A DNA stretch of 64,000 nt from Sanderia malayensis (GCA_013076295.1 RQOL01000660.1:1302001-1366000), one strand, 5' to 3'. Shown: positions 36,623 through 48,865, numbered from the stretch's first letter. Notes: generated by a model from the sequence alone, not told the origin. Numbers and translations are program-made.

Positions 36623-39018
36623 AGTAATAATTAATGTATAAAAGAAGTCAAACAAGGCGACGTAATTCAATGCATGTCACAACCAGCACACGTGACTACT
36701 AAACTACCGTATGCAAAATGTGTGTGAAGCCGAGAGTGGCTGTATATAGAGGTTTGGGTAGCTTCATATAACTAGATAGGCCACCCTAGACCATTGGCCC
36801 TGGGCTCTGATCAGATGATCCGGGAAAACCCAAAGAAGCGGCCGTTGTTTAGTTACCAGACTTTAATTCAACCAGTGGCCTAATTTAGACAAACTTCGAA
36901 AACTGTCCGCCGTTTTGGATATACTATTATTAAGTTAAAAAAGTAACCCAGCTGCATGAAGGGAACTGAACTGAAATGCTGACCTGAAATATATTTGTAT
37001 TGAGCTATATGGAAGAGACACTTAACCAAACAGAGACTACTAAAATCGAATTATAACTGTTTATTAGTACGATTTGCTATTTGGATGTCTCTAGAGTGAG
37101 TTCTACCCGAACCAGCCGTTGTTGCCGCACCTACACGAAAAACTGTGCAAAGTAAATGAGGTCGTCCACAAGGCTGCAATATGTGCTGTTATCTCCTTGT
37201 TAAAGTTTCTGTTGTCCGGGGAGCATTTGCCCAACGCGACACCTAAACGCTTGTAGGACTCCCCCCAACGTTCGGCAGCAAAGACCAGCAATTTTAGCAG
37301 TGTTGCCACGCTCGACCTGTCGTTTCTCCCGACTGCGCAGGCATGTATCATTTCTGTTGGCACAATTTCACTCACACACAGTGACAATTGACATGTAAAT
37401 TAATAAATTTGAGTGTTTGGGGCAAACACGATTTTGTTTTCCTACAAGTTCACAATTAATACCTACTTTTCTTCGATTGTCCCACAGGTTTTCCCTGTAA
37501 CCTACAAACTTCTCAAAATCCCCGAAGAAGGTGGGAAATCAAATCTCTAACAGAAAATAGATAGCCAGGCCAGGGGGTCTCAAACCATTGAGAGTTGTGA
37601 ATAGCTGCGATGCGAACCTTTTCTGCCCGCCGCATCTGAAGTTACACTGACAGCCGGTGCCTCAGTTCAAGTTAGGTAATAGAATAGGCCGCACCCATTC
37701 CATTGCGACAACAGGATGACCCCTGTGTGATGTCATCGCGCTCCCATGCCGACAGATCAATATGTTGATGGAATTCGGGGACCTAGTGGGCTCTGTCAAC
37801 AAGTCGATGCAAGAATGGCCGGGCCAATACAAATTACAAAGGCCTGCCAGCAATGCTGCAAACTGCTAATTAATGAAAGGATTTCGCAACATTTCAGCTT
37901 CTTGCTGCTATATTGCTAGTATTGTCGGAAACAAATAGAGAACGAAAGTACCAAAAATTGTTCCTGTATGTGTATCTTGCCCAATTCCGTCGAAAAATGC
38001 GAGTGCCGTTGTTAGCCATAGAGGACTTTCAATCGCTTTATCAAAGTTGACGTGCTCGGGTGTATTACAGCCGAAATTGTGAAGTTGCTAACTATTGGCA
38101 CGGAAAAATTTTTTGTGAATGAGTAAGGACGCATTGGATCATCTGTGCAATGGTCTTCATGATTACACATTTACGTGAAACGATCTCAATGCTAGATTTA
38201 TGCCCCTCGTGCCGTCTAACGTCGCTATGCGCATGTGAGACATATTGGAAAATGAACAATTTGTACATTACTCTTGTACCCATGTTAACTACTTTATTAT
38301 ACACACAGTGTTATGTTATAAGCAAGTGTTGTTGAATAAAATGAAATTGAAATTGAAAACACATGAACCTCGAGAGCCGAAGACGACAGAATTATTATAA
38401 CAAAAAAAAAACGAAAACGGTTAACAAGGGAAATTCGAAAGTTCAAGAAAATCGAGGAATTCAAGAAAATCGAGAAAACAGGCCAAAAAGGCCAAATTTA
38501 GGTGTCATGCCAAAAGTTGGTCGGTGGCAAACAATCATGACGTCGTCTTAAGGCGAGCCAGAGTATGGTGTGTTGGCCACCTCGTTCAAGGATCGATTGC
38601 AAGACATCAGCAAATCCCGTGAAGATATCTGATTTACGGCTGAGCGAAGGCCGGGCCAGGGGAACAAATAAAACCCTCGCTAAAACATTCAGGCCTGAAC
38701 CTTCGACATAGGACTTACTTGCTGTTTGAATTATTAACATCTGTTAGGGAGTTTGAATATCTTGGCCCTTGATTCCTGGGTTGTTCGCAGTTGCCATAAA
38801 CATATCAACGAAATAGCGTAAATAGAGAAGAGTAAAATAAGGAACAATCTCACCAAATGACACGGTGTCCGACGAGGTCATTGTAAATCGGCAACTGTGA
38901 GTAGATAGCCCAAATGTTGGAAAAATGTTCTTCTGGTGGTTGGGCACCGCAATAGTATTGGCCGAGTTGGTTGCAACCAAGGTATATAAACTCGAGTAAA
39001 CACCAAGGATAATACGAG

Positions 39019-39286
39019 AATTGAATTGAACGTGTGCGAAGCACACTCGTAAACAATGATTAACCCACCTATGGTTCATATAAATAAATACCTCAAAGGA
39101 GAGGAGATGAAAGGCGTCGACTGACAACGATATTGGAGATGCCAACCCCATGGGTCTTGCACTGCAGGATTGGGGATCCGATTCTTATCAACCCGTCAGC
39201 ACTTTGCTGTGTGCAAATAACAAGGAATGGATGATTTCATTTCTTTCCACATTAACTCTGATTAAATCGAGATTTAATCACCATTG
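39019..39286. repeat. Split direct repeat A1, second element
   Basis: Right terminus of the element; host flank GAATACGGAATGGCG resumes after it and matches the flank of copy E. Confidence 0.87.
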
Positions 39287-40217
39287 AATACGGAATGGCG
39301 AATAAAAATGATTTGCGTCTCTGTCCACCTCCAAAAAAATACAGAAAGTGAAGGGAAATTAAACACGCTTCACTTAGGCTATGGAGAGAATGGCAGGATG
39401 CTTTGGGGAGGGGGGGGGGACATACGAGGACATTAGAATCTGGATTGGAATCTTTTGCCAAGTGTTCCGCGTGGATTTTGAAAACAATTAGGCCGCATGT
39501 TGCAATTGCTGAAGAGGAGTTTGCGAAAGATGCTGTCGTTGTTTCAAGGTCGCAATATTAAAAAAAAACACTGCAAGAAAAACAAACAAGGCATCATGCC
39601 ATGTTTTCAGATTTTGTTCTGGTATTCTCTTCTCGAATCGAAAACAGTTTTTCATTGCCCATGTGATCACAGGAAGTCCAGTTTTAAAATGCGTATGTTT
39701 TCGTTTAGTTGAATTGCAACATATTTTTAGCGCAGGTCGATTTAGCTCCTTCGCATTTCTTTAAACGCCATAGAACCCGACATTTACCAGATCAAGATAC
39801 ATAAATATTGCAACAATCTATGAAAAGAGATGCACACATGTATTAACATTAATTCAAACTAATAATTAATTCTGTAATCAAAGCTTTTATAATAAATATG
39901 AAAATACAAATATATACCATACTCTTGGATAATGTGTAGAGTTAACTTACATATACATGACATGATATAATATATAGGACAAATATGATCATTCGTATTA
40001 AGTTGTGCTAAATATATTTACAGTATAACATGATAAATTTACATTGAAAGATTCTGCTTGAATCACAAAAGAGACAAGTTTCTCACACCCCTCTACTCCA
40101 AACTGAGAAAGAAGTTGTCAAAATAAACAAATCTCAAATCTTAAATTTTAACTTACCTCAAGTCCAACTTGATTACAACAGATGGTTTTAATCATATGAA
40201 TGTATTTTCTGCTGTAT
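39287..40217. other. Duplicated 3' flank of the kinesin gene
   Basis: Matches 53645-54818 in order with small indels. It includes a poly-G run (39407-39419) and AT-rich sequence. No coding content. Confidence 0.7.
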
Positions 40218-40881
40218 TTAGCCATCTATTTCTTCATCATCCACGGTTTCGCCTTTCTTCAAATTGCTGATAATCTAAGAATGCAGTAATAATTCGCTCA
40301 ATTATCACAGTCGCGGTTAATCAGTACGAGGCGATAGCGAAAGGGATCTCACCTCTGCTACACAATGAACTTAACTGTACAATTTGGTTAAAAACTCTTA
40401 AGAAACTCTGAAAAGTTCTGAAATTTTCTGATGCATTAAGAAAATGGAGTTACTTAATGTCGAGGTTGGTTTCACATCGCATAAAAGAAAATAGGCGTAA
40501 CAGACTAATTTTAAATAGAATCCTTGTAAAAATCATAGCTAAGAAAACCATACTTATACAAAAGGTATTCTAATCACTACAACAATGTTTGTTCCGTTGG
40601 TAGCCCCCCCTGGAATAAATAAAAAACCTTATACAATATACAAGACTTACAGCTTTGAGACGGGAGATTTCTTTGCTTTCAGCATTCTTGCTTGCGTCAT
40701 TTGTGATGAGTTTTACACGAGAAGCATACCTGGCAAGAAGAAAAGTCAAAGATTGCAATGCATGACAAGTGACAAGTTGCGGTATACAATGTTATCATAA
40801 TGATTAAACGCCATAAAGCCTGGTATGGATATTATGCGAATGAGAAAACGATTACAACAATTACTCACGTTAAAGAAGTGA
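40218..40881 (-). pseudogene. Duplicated 3' exons of the KCBP-like kinesin
   Basis: Terminal exon 40274-40218 ([18 protein letters not shown] then stop) and the exon before it, 40729-40651 ([20 protein letters not shown]), are the same in sequence and phase as those at 54819-54875 and 56529-56607. Homology ends inside the next exon at about 40881, after only its last bases, at a junction with AT-rich repeats. Splice sites are kept, but no motor core is attached. Confidence 0.88.
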
Positions 40882-41113
40882 GAAATAAAAAATAAAATAA
40901 GAAATAAAATTGCATTAAATGCAATTAAATTCAATGCATTATCGTTATATTCATGCGTCCATATCAAATTTCACTGGTATTTTCCTGGAAAGTTGAAAGC
41001 ATTCCACGAAGCATCACATCAATTTATATTTATAAGTGAGGAATGAATACTTAAGGCACGCCTCAAGCCAAAACATTGTCACACGTCCACCAAGTGCTGT
41101 ACATTTAAAATAT

Positions 41114-41844
41114 TCAAAATGTCTCACCTGTGATCCGCATGATAGGGAATATCTGACCGCATTCAAGATTTCTATGTCGGATATGTATTTGCCAGTGGTT
41201 TTCCTTTTTTGTATCATTGTTATTCTTAAGGCACGCAACCTTTCTCTCCTGATTACGCAGGCAATCTCTATGGTAATGAATGTCATAAGCTGCACAATCT
41301 AATGGTTCGTTTATGTTTGCAAGAGCAACTTTTATCTTTGGGTCAGAAGTCTTTTGCTTTATTTCCATAAACGTTTCCCCTCTTGAGACACTCTCCACTC
41401 GATGCAAAGCTCCTAATTCTGGTTGACTACATTGAAAATGCATGTTTTTATTTTCTGCTTTTCGGTACACCGTTTCGGCCTACTTCCATCGGCTTCTTCT
41501 TCGCTGGGCTTTTCATCATTTGATCGACGTCCCCGTTTTATTGGCACAACTTTACCAATGGACAAAGACTCGTTGAATTTCGTCTCCGCCCTTTTTAATT
41601 TTCCTGCATTGGTGAGATCTTTGTAGCACGAACTATGATACGCAGATGCCAAGAATTGTTCTTCTGATATGCCTTCGATTCTCTTTAACGTTATTATGTA
41701 TTTGGTCTCCCCAAACGAGCATCGCTTGTTTGCAGCTTCCCGAACTTTATCTAAGTATTGTTGATCTGGGTTGCAACCAAGATCATCTCCACCAGCTTTG
41801 TTAAAAATTATACAGCTTTTCAAATCTTCGCTGTGTCGACTCAT
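41114..41844 (-). pseudogene. Degenerate cysteine-rich, probably transposon-associated ORF
   Basis: Two overlapping frames. The first begins MSRHSEDLKSCIIFNKAGG and has AYHSSCYKDL and a basic KRGRRSNDEKP region. The second continues QPELGALHRVESVSRGETF ... YDIHYHRDCLRNQER. They join through a 2-base shift near 41440, after CIF. The C-x-x-C-like and H-x-x-C patterns (YHSSCY, IHYHRDC) resemble zinc-binding proteins common in cnidarian repeats. Exact family not recognised. Confidence 0.45.
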
Positions 41845-41859
41845 TACGTTTTACTTGAC

Positions 41860-42728
41860 CCTTTTACATGATTTTTTAATGCAGATCAACAACTAAAACA
41901 ATGCCGTGTTGTGTGTGTTGATCGATATGAAGAAATTCAACATTTACTTTTGTAAACTATCTCAAAATATTTAAGTTCAATTCCCTGTGGGGCTATCAAA
42001 GGACTTTGCGGTTAGAAGTTGACAGAAAAAGTAACAATAGCCAAAATAAAATTGACAATTTTACAATTTTAGTTTTGAAAGTTTAAATGTAATACGTGAG
42101 CAAAGATTTGTATAATTATTTCTATCTCAGGAAGCCATGTAAAAGAGAGTTGTTGAAAAGTTTCTCCTCCGCAGAGGTCACACACGAGGGGCTTATTTCT
42201 AACCCCTAAAATCCCCCTTAAAGGGATGAAAAAAACGGCACCCACTTTTATTAGGTAGAGCAGACTCCAAATAGTAAATTTGTCCAAAAAAATCCATTTA
42301 GACAATGAAATCCAACGGGACCAATAATCACGACACAAGGAACTCGACTATGAGCGATTCACCTATATCATTGCCATTGTATTGTATTGTACCCGTTCGT
42401 GTCTAATCGATGTGCACCTTTCACCCCTGTTAAAATTGTTGTTTAATTGCACGAAATAGGTTCTTCCATAGTAGTGGGTGACCAGTTGACATTTCAGCAT
42501 TTTGCTGCTGTATTTTTACTGTTGACCACAAATAGGCAAAACGAAGGTACCAAAGTTTGTTCTGGTATTTGTATCTCTCCCCATTGTTTCGAAAACGCGA
42601 ATACAGTTGTTGGCCATACGGCATTTTCAATCCCTTTATCTAGCGTCTACGCGCTTGGGTGCATTATAGACACAATTGTGAATTTTGCTAACTTTTGGCG
42701 CGAAAAGTTTCGAAGGACCAAGGATGTT
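41860..42728. other. Non-coding spacer
   Basis: AT-rich sequence without exon or ORF that I can support. 42447-42720 resembles sequence at 37880-38090 inside the second retroelement (CATTTCAGC...TTGCTGCT, CAAATAG, GCGAATACAGTTGTTGGCCAT), so it may be a further element fragment. Confidence 0.4.
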
Positions 42729-43050
42729 GGTGCTGTGATGTCACAGTACCATTAGACCCACAGAGAGACCTGCATTACACGTGGTTTAACATTCATGAAG
42801 GTGCTGTGATGTCAGAGTATGATTAGACTCACCGAGAAACCTGCATTATGCATTGGCTAAATATGCATGAAGGTGCAGTGATGTCATAGTATGATAAGAC
42901 TCACAGAGAGACCTGCATTATGCATGACTTAATATTCATGAAGGTGCTGTGATGTCATAGGATAATCCGACTTACAGAGAGACCTGCAGTGTGCATGACT
43001 TGATATTCATGAAGGTGCTGTGGCGTCAGAGTATGATGAGACTGAGAGAC
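42729..43050 (+). repeat. About 72-bp tandem repeat, five copies
   Basis: Units contain GAAGGTGCTGTGATGTCA, a GACTCACAGAGAGACCTGCA block and end AATATTCAT. Copies differ by point changes and short indels. Confidence 0.85.
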
Positions 43051-43889
43051 CTGCCATTGCCATCTAATCTAACTCGTTGCTGCGAACTCACTTCGTTTTC
43101 ATGATGGTTTAATCGCCTTATTTGTAGAATTTTCGCATCTCACCGATTCCGGTCTAGTTACTTTATTTGCTTTTTTCTCATTCGTGTCTCTTCCTTCTAT
43201 TTGGTTGCTTGCCGAAAATTTTTATCTCTGATTGATTTTATCAATTCTTGCATAGTCTTTCCTTACAACCCTCTACCAACCACTTGGGGACCCAACTAAG
43301 GGTCTTAATACGCGGCTTCACGCTGGTCTGTTCTGAGTGGCTGGATCTGGGGGCCTTCTTCTAGCAATTTAGCTGTTTTTACTATCATTCTCCTTTCCTA
43401 TTTACGTTGCCCTGCCATTCTCCACTCAACTATTGTGCGTTGAAAACAAATACCGGCCAAGAAAGGAGAAAAGTAATGATGCAATCTTAATGGAAGGCCT
43501 GCAGATCCGGCCACTCAGAGCCAGTTAGTTAGCTTCAAACACATCAGGCAAGGTGAGGTCTGACCATCATAATCGGGGCTCTCTGCTTGCTGCGGAAACC
43601 TCCTCGAGTGCCTCCTCGATTGGCTCCGATTTCTGAACCTTAAACTCATTAGCGGGTTTCACGCCCCTATTCCCTTCTTAATCTCATTCCGCTACCTTTC
43701 AATTCATTTGGTTTTTTCTGAGTATTGGATAGTACAGGCACAATGCAGCAAATTGGATGTATTCTTCCTGAGTATTTTCTACAAGTACATATTGGGTTAT
43801 CGGCTTTCAGACTATAGCCGACGTAGCACTCTCCATATCTTAACCAGTTTGAGAGTAGAACAATGGGATTAAGTGAGAATAGGTTACCA
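43051..43889. other. Non-coding spacer
   Basis: No ORF, exon or recognised repeat; mixed-composition sequence with TTCTCATTCGTG-type motifs only. Confidence 0.35.
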
Positions 43890-44025
43890 TATCAATTGCT
43901 TGTACCACGTGTTTCCACAATGGGAGCTTTTGTTTGTTGACCAATCACAAGCGACCACGAGACATTTCGAAACAGCGAAAGAAACGATGAAGCAACAGCA
44001 AGTTGGGCTTGTATGTATGATCAAC
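43890..44025 (+). repeat. Duplicate of the cyclophilin promoter region
   Basis: Matches 13965-14100 closely, including CCACGTG and the exact CCAAT-N9-CCACG element (43941-43959). It lies downstream of HNMT copy D just as the original lies downstream of copy A, so the duplicated block carried part of the neighbouring gene's promoter. Confidence 0.82.
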
Positions 44026-44260
44026 ACTTTTTCTACTTCTACTTCTAAAAAGGGGATCTAAGACCCAAAAAAATTAAAGTAAACATTGCAAAGTAATTAA
44101 AACCTTTTTTACTTACTTTTAAAAAAATTTTATTTATTTTAAAAAAACTCGATAGAAAAAGTTGTAATAATTCAATAGAACTCGACACCGTGATCTCAGA
44201 AAATTACTTTTGGATCTTTAAAAGTACAGTTTGAGCATGAACCGCGGCCTGTTGGCGTAG

Positions 44261-45154
44261 TTAGTTTCCTTCCAGCAGTAGCATACCCATTGGGTGTACA
44301 TGGAAATATTTCTTCATGTTATTCGCTCCGTATTGAACTGTGCAAGCATTCTTCACAAGGTGGCAGATTTCGCTTTGAAGATCAGCTGGGAGCTTCTCAA
44401 ATCTTGTTTGCAACAAAAACGATATCACATGGTTCCTTGCAAAAACCCCTTTCTCATCGTTGTCACCACCTTGTCTCGTTATGAAGTCGCTGAAGTCATT
44501 TTGAAACGGGGCTTCAAAGTATTTGTACTCAACTCCAAGCGCATGCAATTCTTCAGCAATGTCTTCAATTACTACTTCCCCGTTGGCCAGGCATGGAGTT
44601 GTTTCGTCAAAGAGGACTTTTACTTTCTACGCCATGGCAGATAATCCGTGCTTAGTATCGTGAAAAATAACCAATTTACCTTCTTTTTTCAGCAGGGTTT
44701 TCGCTCTGATAATTGCTTCTGTTGGTCCAGGAATTGAATACAACACATGAGACATCAAAATCAAATCAAACTTCGTGTCTGACTTGAAATCTTCATCAAA
44801 CAGCCGATGGTCAATAAAACTTTCGGTTGCTAACTCCCATGTTTTCACAATTTCCTGCAATTTCTCTCTTCGCCCGCAATCGGGTTCCACGCCGTGAAAA
44901 TATTCAACCTTTAGGCCGAACTGTTTTATCAGCTTGTCTTCAAAAATGCCATTTCCAGCCCCAATGCTCATCAGCTTAATTGGTGGCCTTCTTTCTAGTT
45001 GCTTCAGCAGTGGCACCATCATTTCTGACATTGTATCATACTGACTGGTAGTTTTCTGGTGGCTCTGAAACAGTTTGGAATACTCCTCTTTGTTTAAAGG
45101 TAATAGGCGTGCACATGCTTCCCCCTCCATTTGTAATGGTGGCAGAGTTACCAT
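44261..45154 (-). pseudogene. HNMT-like copy D with a single nonsense codon
   Basis: Full-length homologue of copy A, starting MVTLPPLQMEGEACARLL and ending MGMLLLEGN. The only break is TAG at 44627-44629, where the other copies have CAG (after the Ala-Met-Ala preceding QKVKVLF), about 60% into the protein. The downstream frame remains open to the normal stop. Recently inactivated, or possibly a polymorphic allele. Confidence 0.9.
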
Positions 45155-45899
45155 TAGGTAATTTAACTCAAAAAGAGTCTGTTCATGCGATTATGTAATT
45201 ATCGAGATATGAATCTAAGAACATGAGAGTTCTTCCTCTCAAATTGCAGGCAACAACAATGGAAAACAAAGCCCACTTTTGTTTAAGATCTGTGGTGAAT
45301 TTAGCATAACTCACCGAACAGTATTGTAGATCTTCAGTTCAGTTATCATAATTCAAAGCTTACAATAATTATACACTTAGTGAGCATAAGTTACGCACCA
45401 CCGGATAAAAAATGGCGTCTAAAAGTGGCCCGAGACTTGAGCAAGAAAATTTACATAACAATATAAAAATAACAAACGGGTTTCAATAGCGAATTTCTTT
45501 AGCAGAAATATACTCAGAATTTCATAAATTTTCAAGTGAAATCATAGTTTAAACTATATCGTATTGTTTTATAATAATATTTAAAGAAAACTGCGAAGAG
45601 GTTCCTTAAAAAATGTTCACGAAAATTTATCGAAGTGGAGTAATTAAAACGCTAATAATTATAATTTCTTTCACTCAAAGCCACGCAAATTCTCTCTCAT
45701 TTAAAAGAGAATGTTTTCAAATTTTGAAAAGCTTTCGTATTTAGAACAATCTCGATATCATTAGAACGTTCTAGAAATGACGTAATAGTCCCCAAAAATA
45801 AGGTTGACGTAATTATCTGCTTAAATCATGCTGTTTCATGTATTTTGTTAGGTATAGAACTAATTTTAGATGTCTGGAACTTTCCTTCTAAACAGTATA
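45155..45899. other. Upstream flank of HNMT copy D
   Basis: The first about 130 bp match the upstream flank of copy A. After that, AT-rich sequence without recognised content. Confidence 0.45.
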
Positions 45900-46650
45900 C
45901 AGTGGAATCCCGCTATAACGAACCCCGTCTATAACGAACTTCCCGGTATTACGAACTAAAATTCCGGTGCCTTGGATTCTGGGAAGTAAATCTTACTGTA
46001 AATGCTCCCTGTATAACGAACTCTGGATATAACGAACTCTCGTTATTACGAACCAAACTTCCGATCCCCTGACCACAAATACCTTCGATATAACGAATTT
46101 TTGAGAAAACTTATCGCCAAGGGTGAAATTTTTCAAGCTCAAGGGTGAAGCTTTTCAAGCTCTGGATGGACTTCAAGCACCGAGCTTTTTTGTGCGGAAA
46201 TAGGGAACGAAATGCGAAGAAGATCAATTCCCTCTCGAAATTATATGACGTAGCAATGAGAAACAAACAGGAACAAAAACATATCACTGACTTTTTTGTT
46301 TAACAAAGCAGAAAGAAATAAAAGTAGATAAAATAGAAATAGTAATTAAACAATTGACATCAAGTGGTAATATCGACTTTGCTTTGTGATGTTTCATCGT
46401 TAAACATGCTTGAGTGTTTTTTCCTGTTGCAATCCATCAGAGCAATAACTGTTGTCATCCTGTAAACTGTTTTTTGGAACAATATAGTGTGCTATTTAAG
46501 CGCGAATACTTGAGGGAGGGTCCAACAGACATTTTGGCCCATTTGTGTTTCGAATTTTTCATAAAAAATGTCCCTTTTGTACAACGAACTCCCGCTATTG
46601 CGAACTATTTTCTCGGTTCCTACAGAGTTTGTTATAGCGGGATTCCAATG
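45900..46650. mobile_element. 751-bp pogo-like MITE
   Basis: Ends CAGTGGAATCCCGCTATAAC and an inverted copy (CATTGGAATCCCGCTATAAC), flanked by TA. Subterminal TATAACGAAC repeats. No transposase. Confidence 0.78.
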
Positions 46651-47547
46651 TATAAACTTGAGCGAATTTTGTAGGATCAGTTACGACTGGAGTTAGAAAT
46701 ATTCATTTACGAGAGTTATGTTAAGAGATCAAATATTGGTGTAATCAAACGTGAGGATCTTTGTGAGTCAATCTAACAATCTATCGTGAGTTATTTGTTG
46801 CGGAGGAAACATATTCCCGACAAGATCGTTGTTCCGCTCAAATGAGAGGCAATAACAATAGAAAACCCACCTCACTTTTGTTGAAGATCGCTGTTTCGCT
46901 CAGGTCGAAGGCCAAAACATTAGCCAGCCATCCTAGTATGAGAATAAGAATGAATGAATTACAACAATTGTCAAAGCTATTTATACTATTTGATTGACAT
47001 AAAACACGTGATTACTCATAGAGATAGGATATAAGATAATCTAAAGTGCGAACGAGGCTCATCCTCCAGACGCCAAAAATCCTCCAATGGCGGCCATTTT
47101 TTCACCACGTGATACATCAAAACACTGTGTTTGAGCACAGGGATACGAAAGTTCACCCTCCAAAAGATATCTTGGCCTAGCAATTCATGCCATTACAAAT
47201 TACACTAAAGTTTGTAAATTGTAATAATATTGTAAAAACAACAATGAGCTTTTACTATGATGAATATAACATAATATTTCAAAGATTAGAATGCTTAATT
47301 TAAAGTATCGATGAACTTTGACTTCAAAATGTGAAGTTCTAGCTGTGGAGTTTTGTCCGCCATTTTTTTGGAGGGTGGCTGGCTAGAAATTTTTGCTTCA
47401 CCCGCTACACAGAGGGAGTATCGGCCGTTAGCACTCTAGATTACCTTATATCCTATCTCTATGGCTCAAACACATTTGCTTCGATAACCTCGTTGTGGAT
47501 TGTATTAATAATAACTCCCAGTCCCTATTTCTCATTAGCTTACTTAC
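46651..47547. other. Spacer with duplicated HNMT-flank sequence
   Basis: 46830-47025 matches the A-B spacer (15480-15634 plus 16112-16160) but without the MITE, giving its empty site. From about 47463 onward the sequence is collinear with the kinesin intron at 61191. Confidence 0.6.
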
Positions 47548-47759
47548 ACTTTCTTGTTCAGATTTACTCAATGGCCTAGCTCTGGCATAGACACGGATTT
47601 TTCCTTTCATATCCTCCACTATATTATAGTATTTCTTTCGCAGCAACTGAAAATCAATAGAAACATGAGTGAGAATCGTGCATTTACACTGCCAGCAAAA
47701 ATTAATGCAAGCGCATGCGGGTTACGTTCTTCCCACGTGAGTTAAACTCATGCCAATGA

Positions 47760-48105
47760 TTCCAGATATAAATTTTTACGTATCTATATTTATCGGTGGC
47801 GAGTCTCCAAGCAGATGTCGCTGGATATATATGAACAGATCGGCACTGTTGGCCTCGTCACCCCGGTGTACCAACAGAGTTAGTAGTTGAGTACGATCGG
47901 TTGATGCATTCTCGACGGAAAGACGAAAAGTCCCGGTACGCCGGGGATCTACGTTCTCTTGTAGATCCTCGGCGTACCAACCCTCATTTAATTCCAACTC
48001 ATCTTCAACTCAATTTGAAGTGGAGCTCAGTGGAATCAAACCGCAACTTCATCGGTGGCAAGCGAAAGTGCCAACCACTTCGCCACCAGAGTTGAACTAA
48101 CAAAA
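47760..48105 (-). mobile_element. tRNA-derived SINE-like repeat
   Basis: On the minus strand an A-box-like TGGCGAAGTGGTTGG (48085-48071) and a B-box-like GGTTTGATTCCA (48042-48031) lie about 30 bp apart. They are followed by a body with inverted GGTACGCCGAGGATCTAC / GTAGATCCCCGGCGTACC. Bodies without the tRNA-like head recur at 48181-48430 and 61490-61740. The copy at 61490 is in the paralogous intron position. Confidence 0.55.
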
Positions 48106-48180
48106 GATTAAAGATTAAAGCTTCCACTCTGGATATGTATGAAAGTTGATATGAAATTTGTACGAAATTATGTGCACACG

Positions 48181-48430
48181 ATTCCAGATATAAATTTTGA
48201 CGTGTCTATATCTATCGGTGGCGAGTCTCCAAGCAGATGTCGCTGGATATGTACAGATAGGCACTGTTAGCCCTCGTCACCCCGGTGTACCAACTGAGTT
48301 AGTGGTTGAGAACGATGAGGCAAATGGGTTTTCGGCGTTTCTGGCGGAAAACAATTCTCAACGGATAGAGGAAAATTCCCGGTACGCCGGGGATCTACTT
48401 TCTCTAGTAGATCCTCGGCTCGGAGTACAA
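48181..48430 (-). repeat. Second copy of the SINE-like body
   Basis: Same GATTCCAGATATAAATTTTG start and GTACGCCGGGGATCTAC inverted block as 47760-47990, in the intron of the partial kinesin copy; absent from the matching place of the main gene. Confidence 0.6.
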
Positions 48431-48865
48431 ATCTCTGTTGAATCCTGCTCCTTCATTCATCTATTGTATTCTGTTATTTTATTTCTGCAACGTGACATCA
48501 TTATGTTTAACTTTCAAGATGCTATAGTATACTGACCCTTTCACTGTTATAATTTTCTGTCAATGTTTTATTTTCTTCCACCAATCCACGACACTTGCCT
48601 TCCAACTCCACCACTTTATTCATCGCCTCAGCTCCTTGCTACAATAAAAACACGCATTTAAAACAACCCACTTAAAGGCACACCTGAATTAACATGTTTC
48701 AGAACAATATAACACAAAGCATACCTTTGCAGCTATGCCAAGCTTGTCAATTTCATCTGTCTTCTTCCTAATTTCTGAATTCGCTTCATTCAGTTCCTAA
48801 AAACAAAACAAAGAAGACAACTTGAATTCATTGCTTGCTTACATGAGCGCAATTCACTGCCTATG

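Larger units (their letters stand above)
35129..39286 (-). mobile_element. Second split-direct-repeat retroelement, decayed
   Basis: 4.16 kb with the same terminal architecture as 5837-11386: B units at 35129-35236 and 35604-35712, A units at 35339-35607 and 39019-39286. Internal ORFs are broken. Recombinase remnant at 37103-37387 (FTLHSF box), RT/RNase H remnants at 37660-37850 and 38498-38740 (FADVLQSILERGGQHT). It sits in the flank of HNMT copy C; the paralogous flank of copy E near 53645 lacks it. Confidence 0.87.
47548..48796 (-). pseudogene. Duplicated coiled-coil/neck exons of the KCBP-like kinesin
   Basis: Three exons in the same order and phase as the main gene: 48796-48725 ([20 protein letters not shown]), 48638-48537 ([20 protein letters not shown]), 47646-47548 ([20 protein letters not shown]). 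Only a few residues differ. The motor-core exons that should follow are absent, replaced by the HNMT copy D block. Joining to the tail exons at 40729 would break phase. The copia fragment begins right after homology ends at about 48865. Confidence 0.88.

Noticed and set aside
48031..48085. Genuine tRNA gene
   Set aside because: A- and B-box-like motifs are present, but no cloverleaf acceptor stem or anticodon arm could be formed convincingly; more likely a SINE head.
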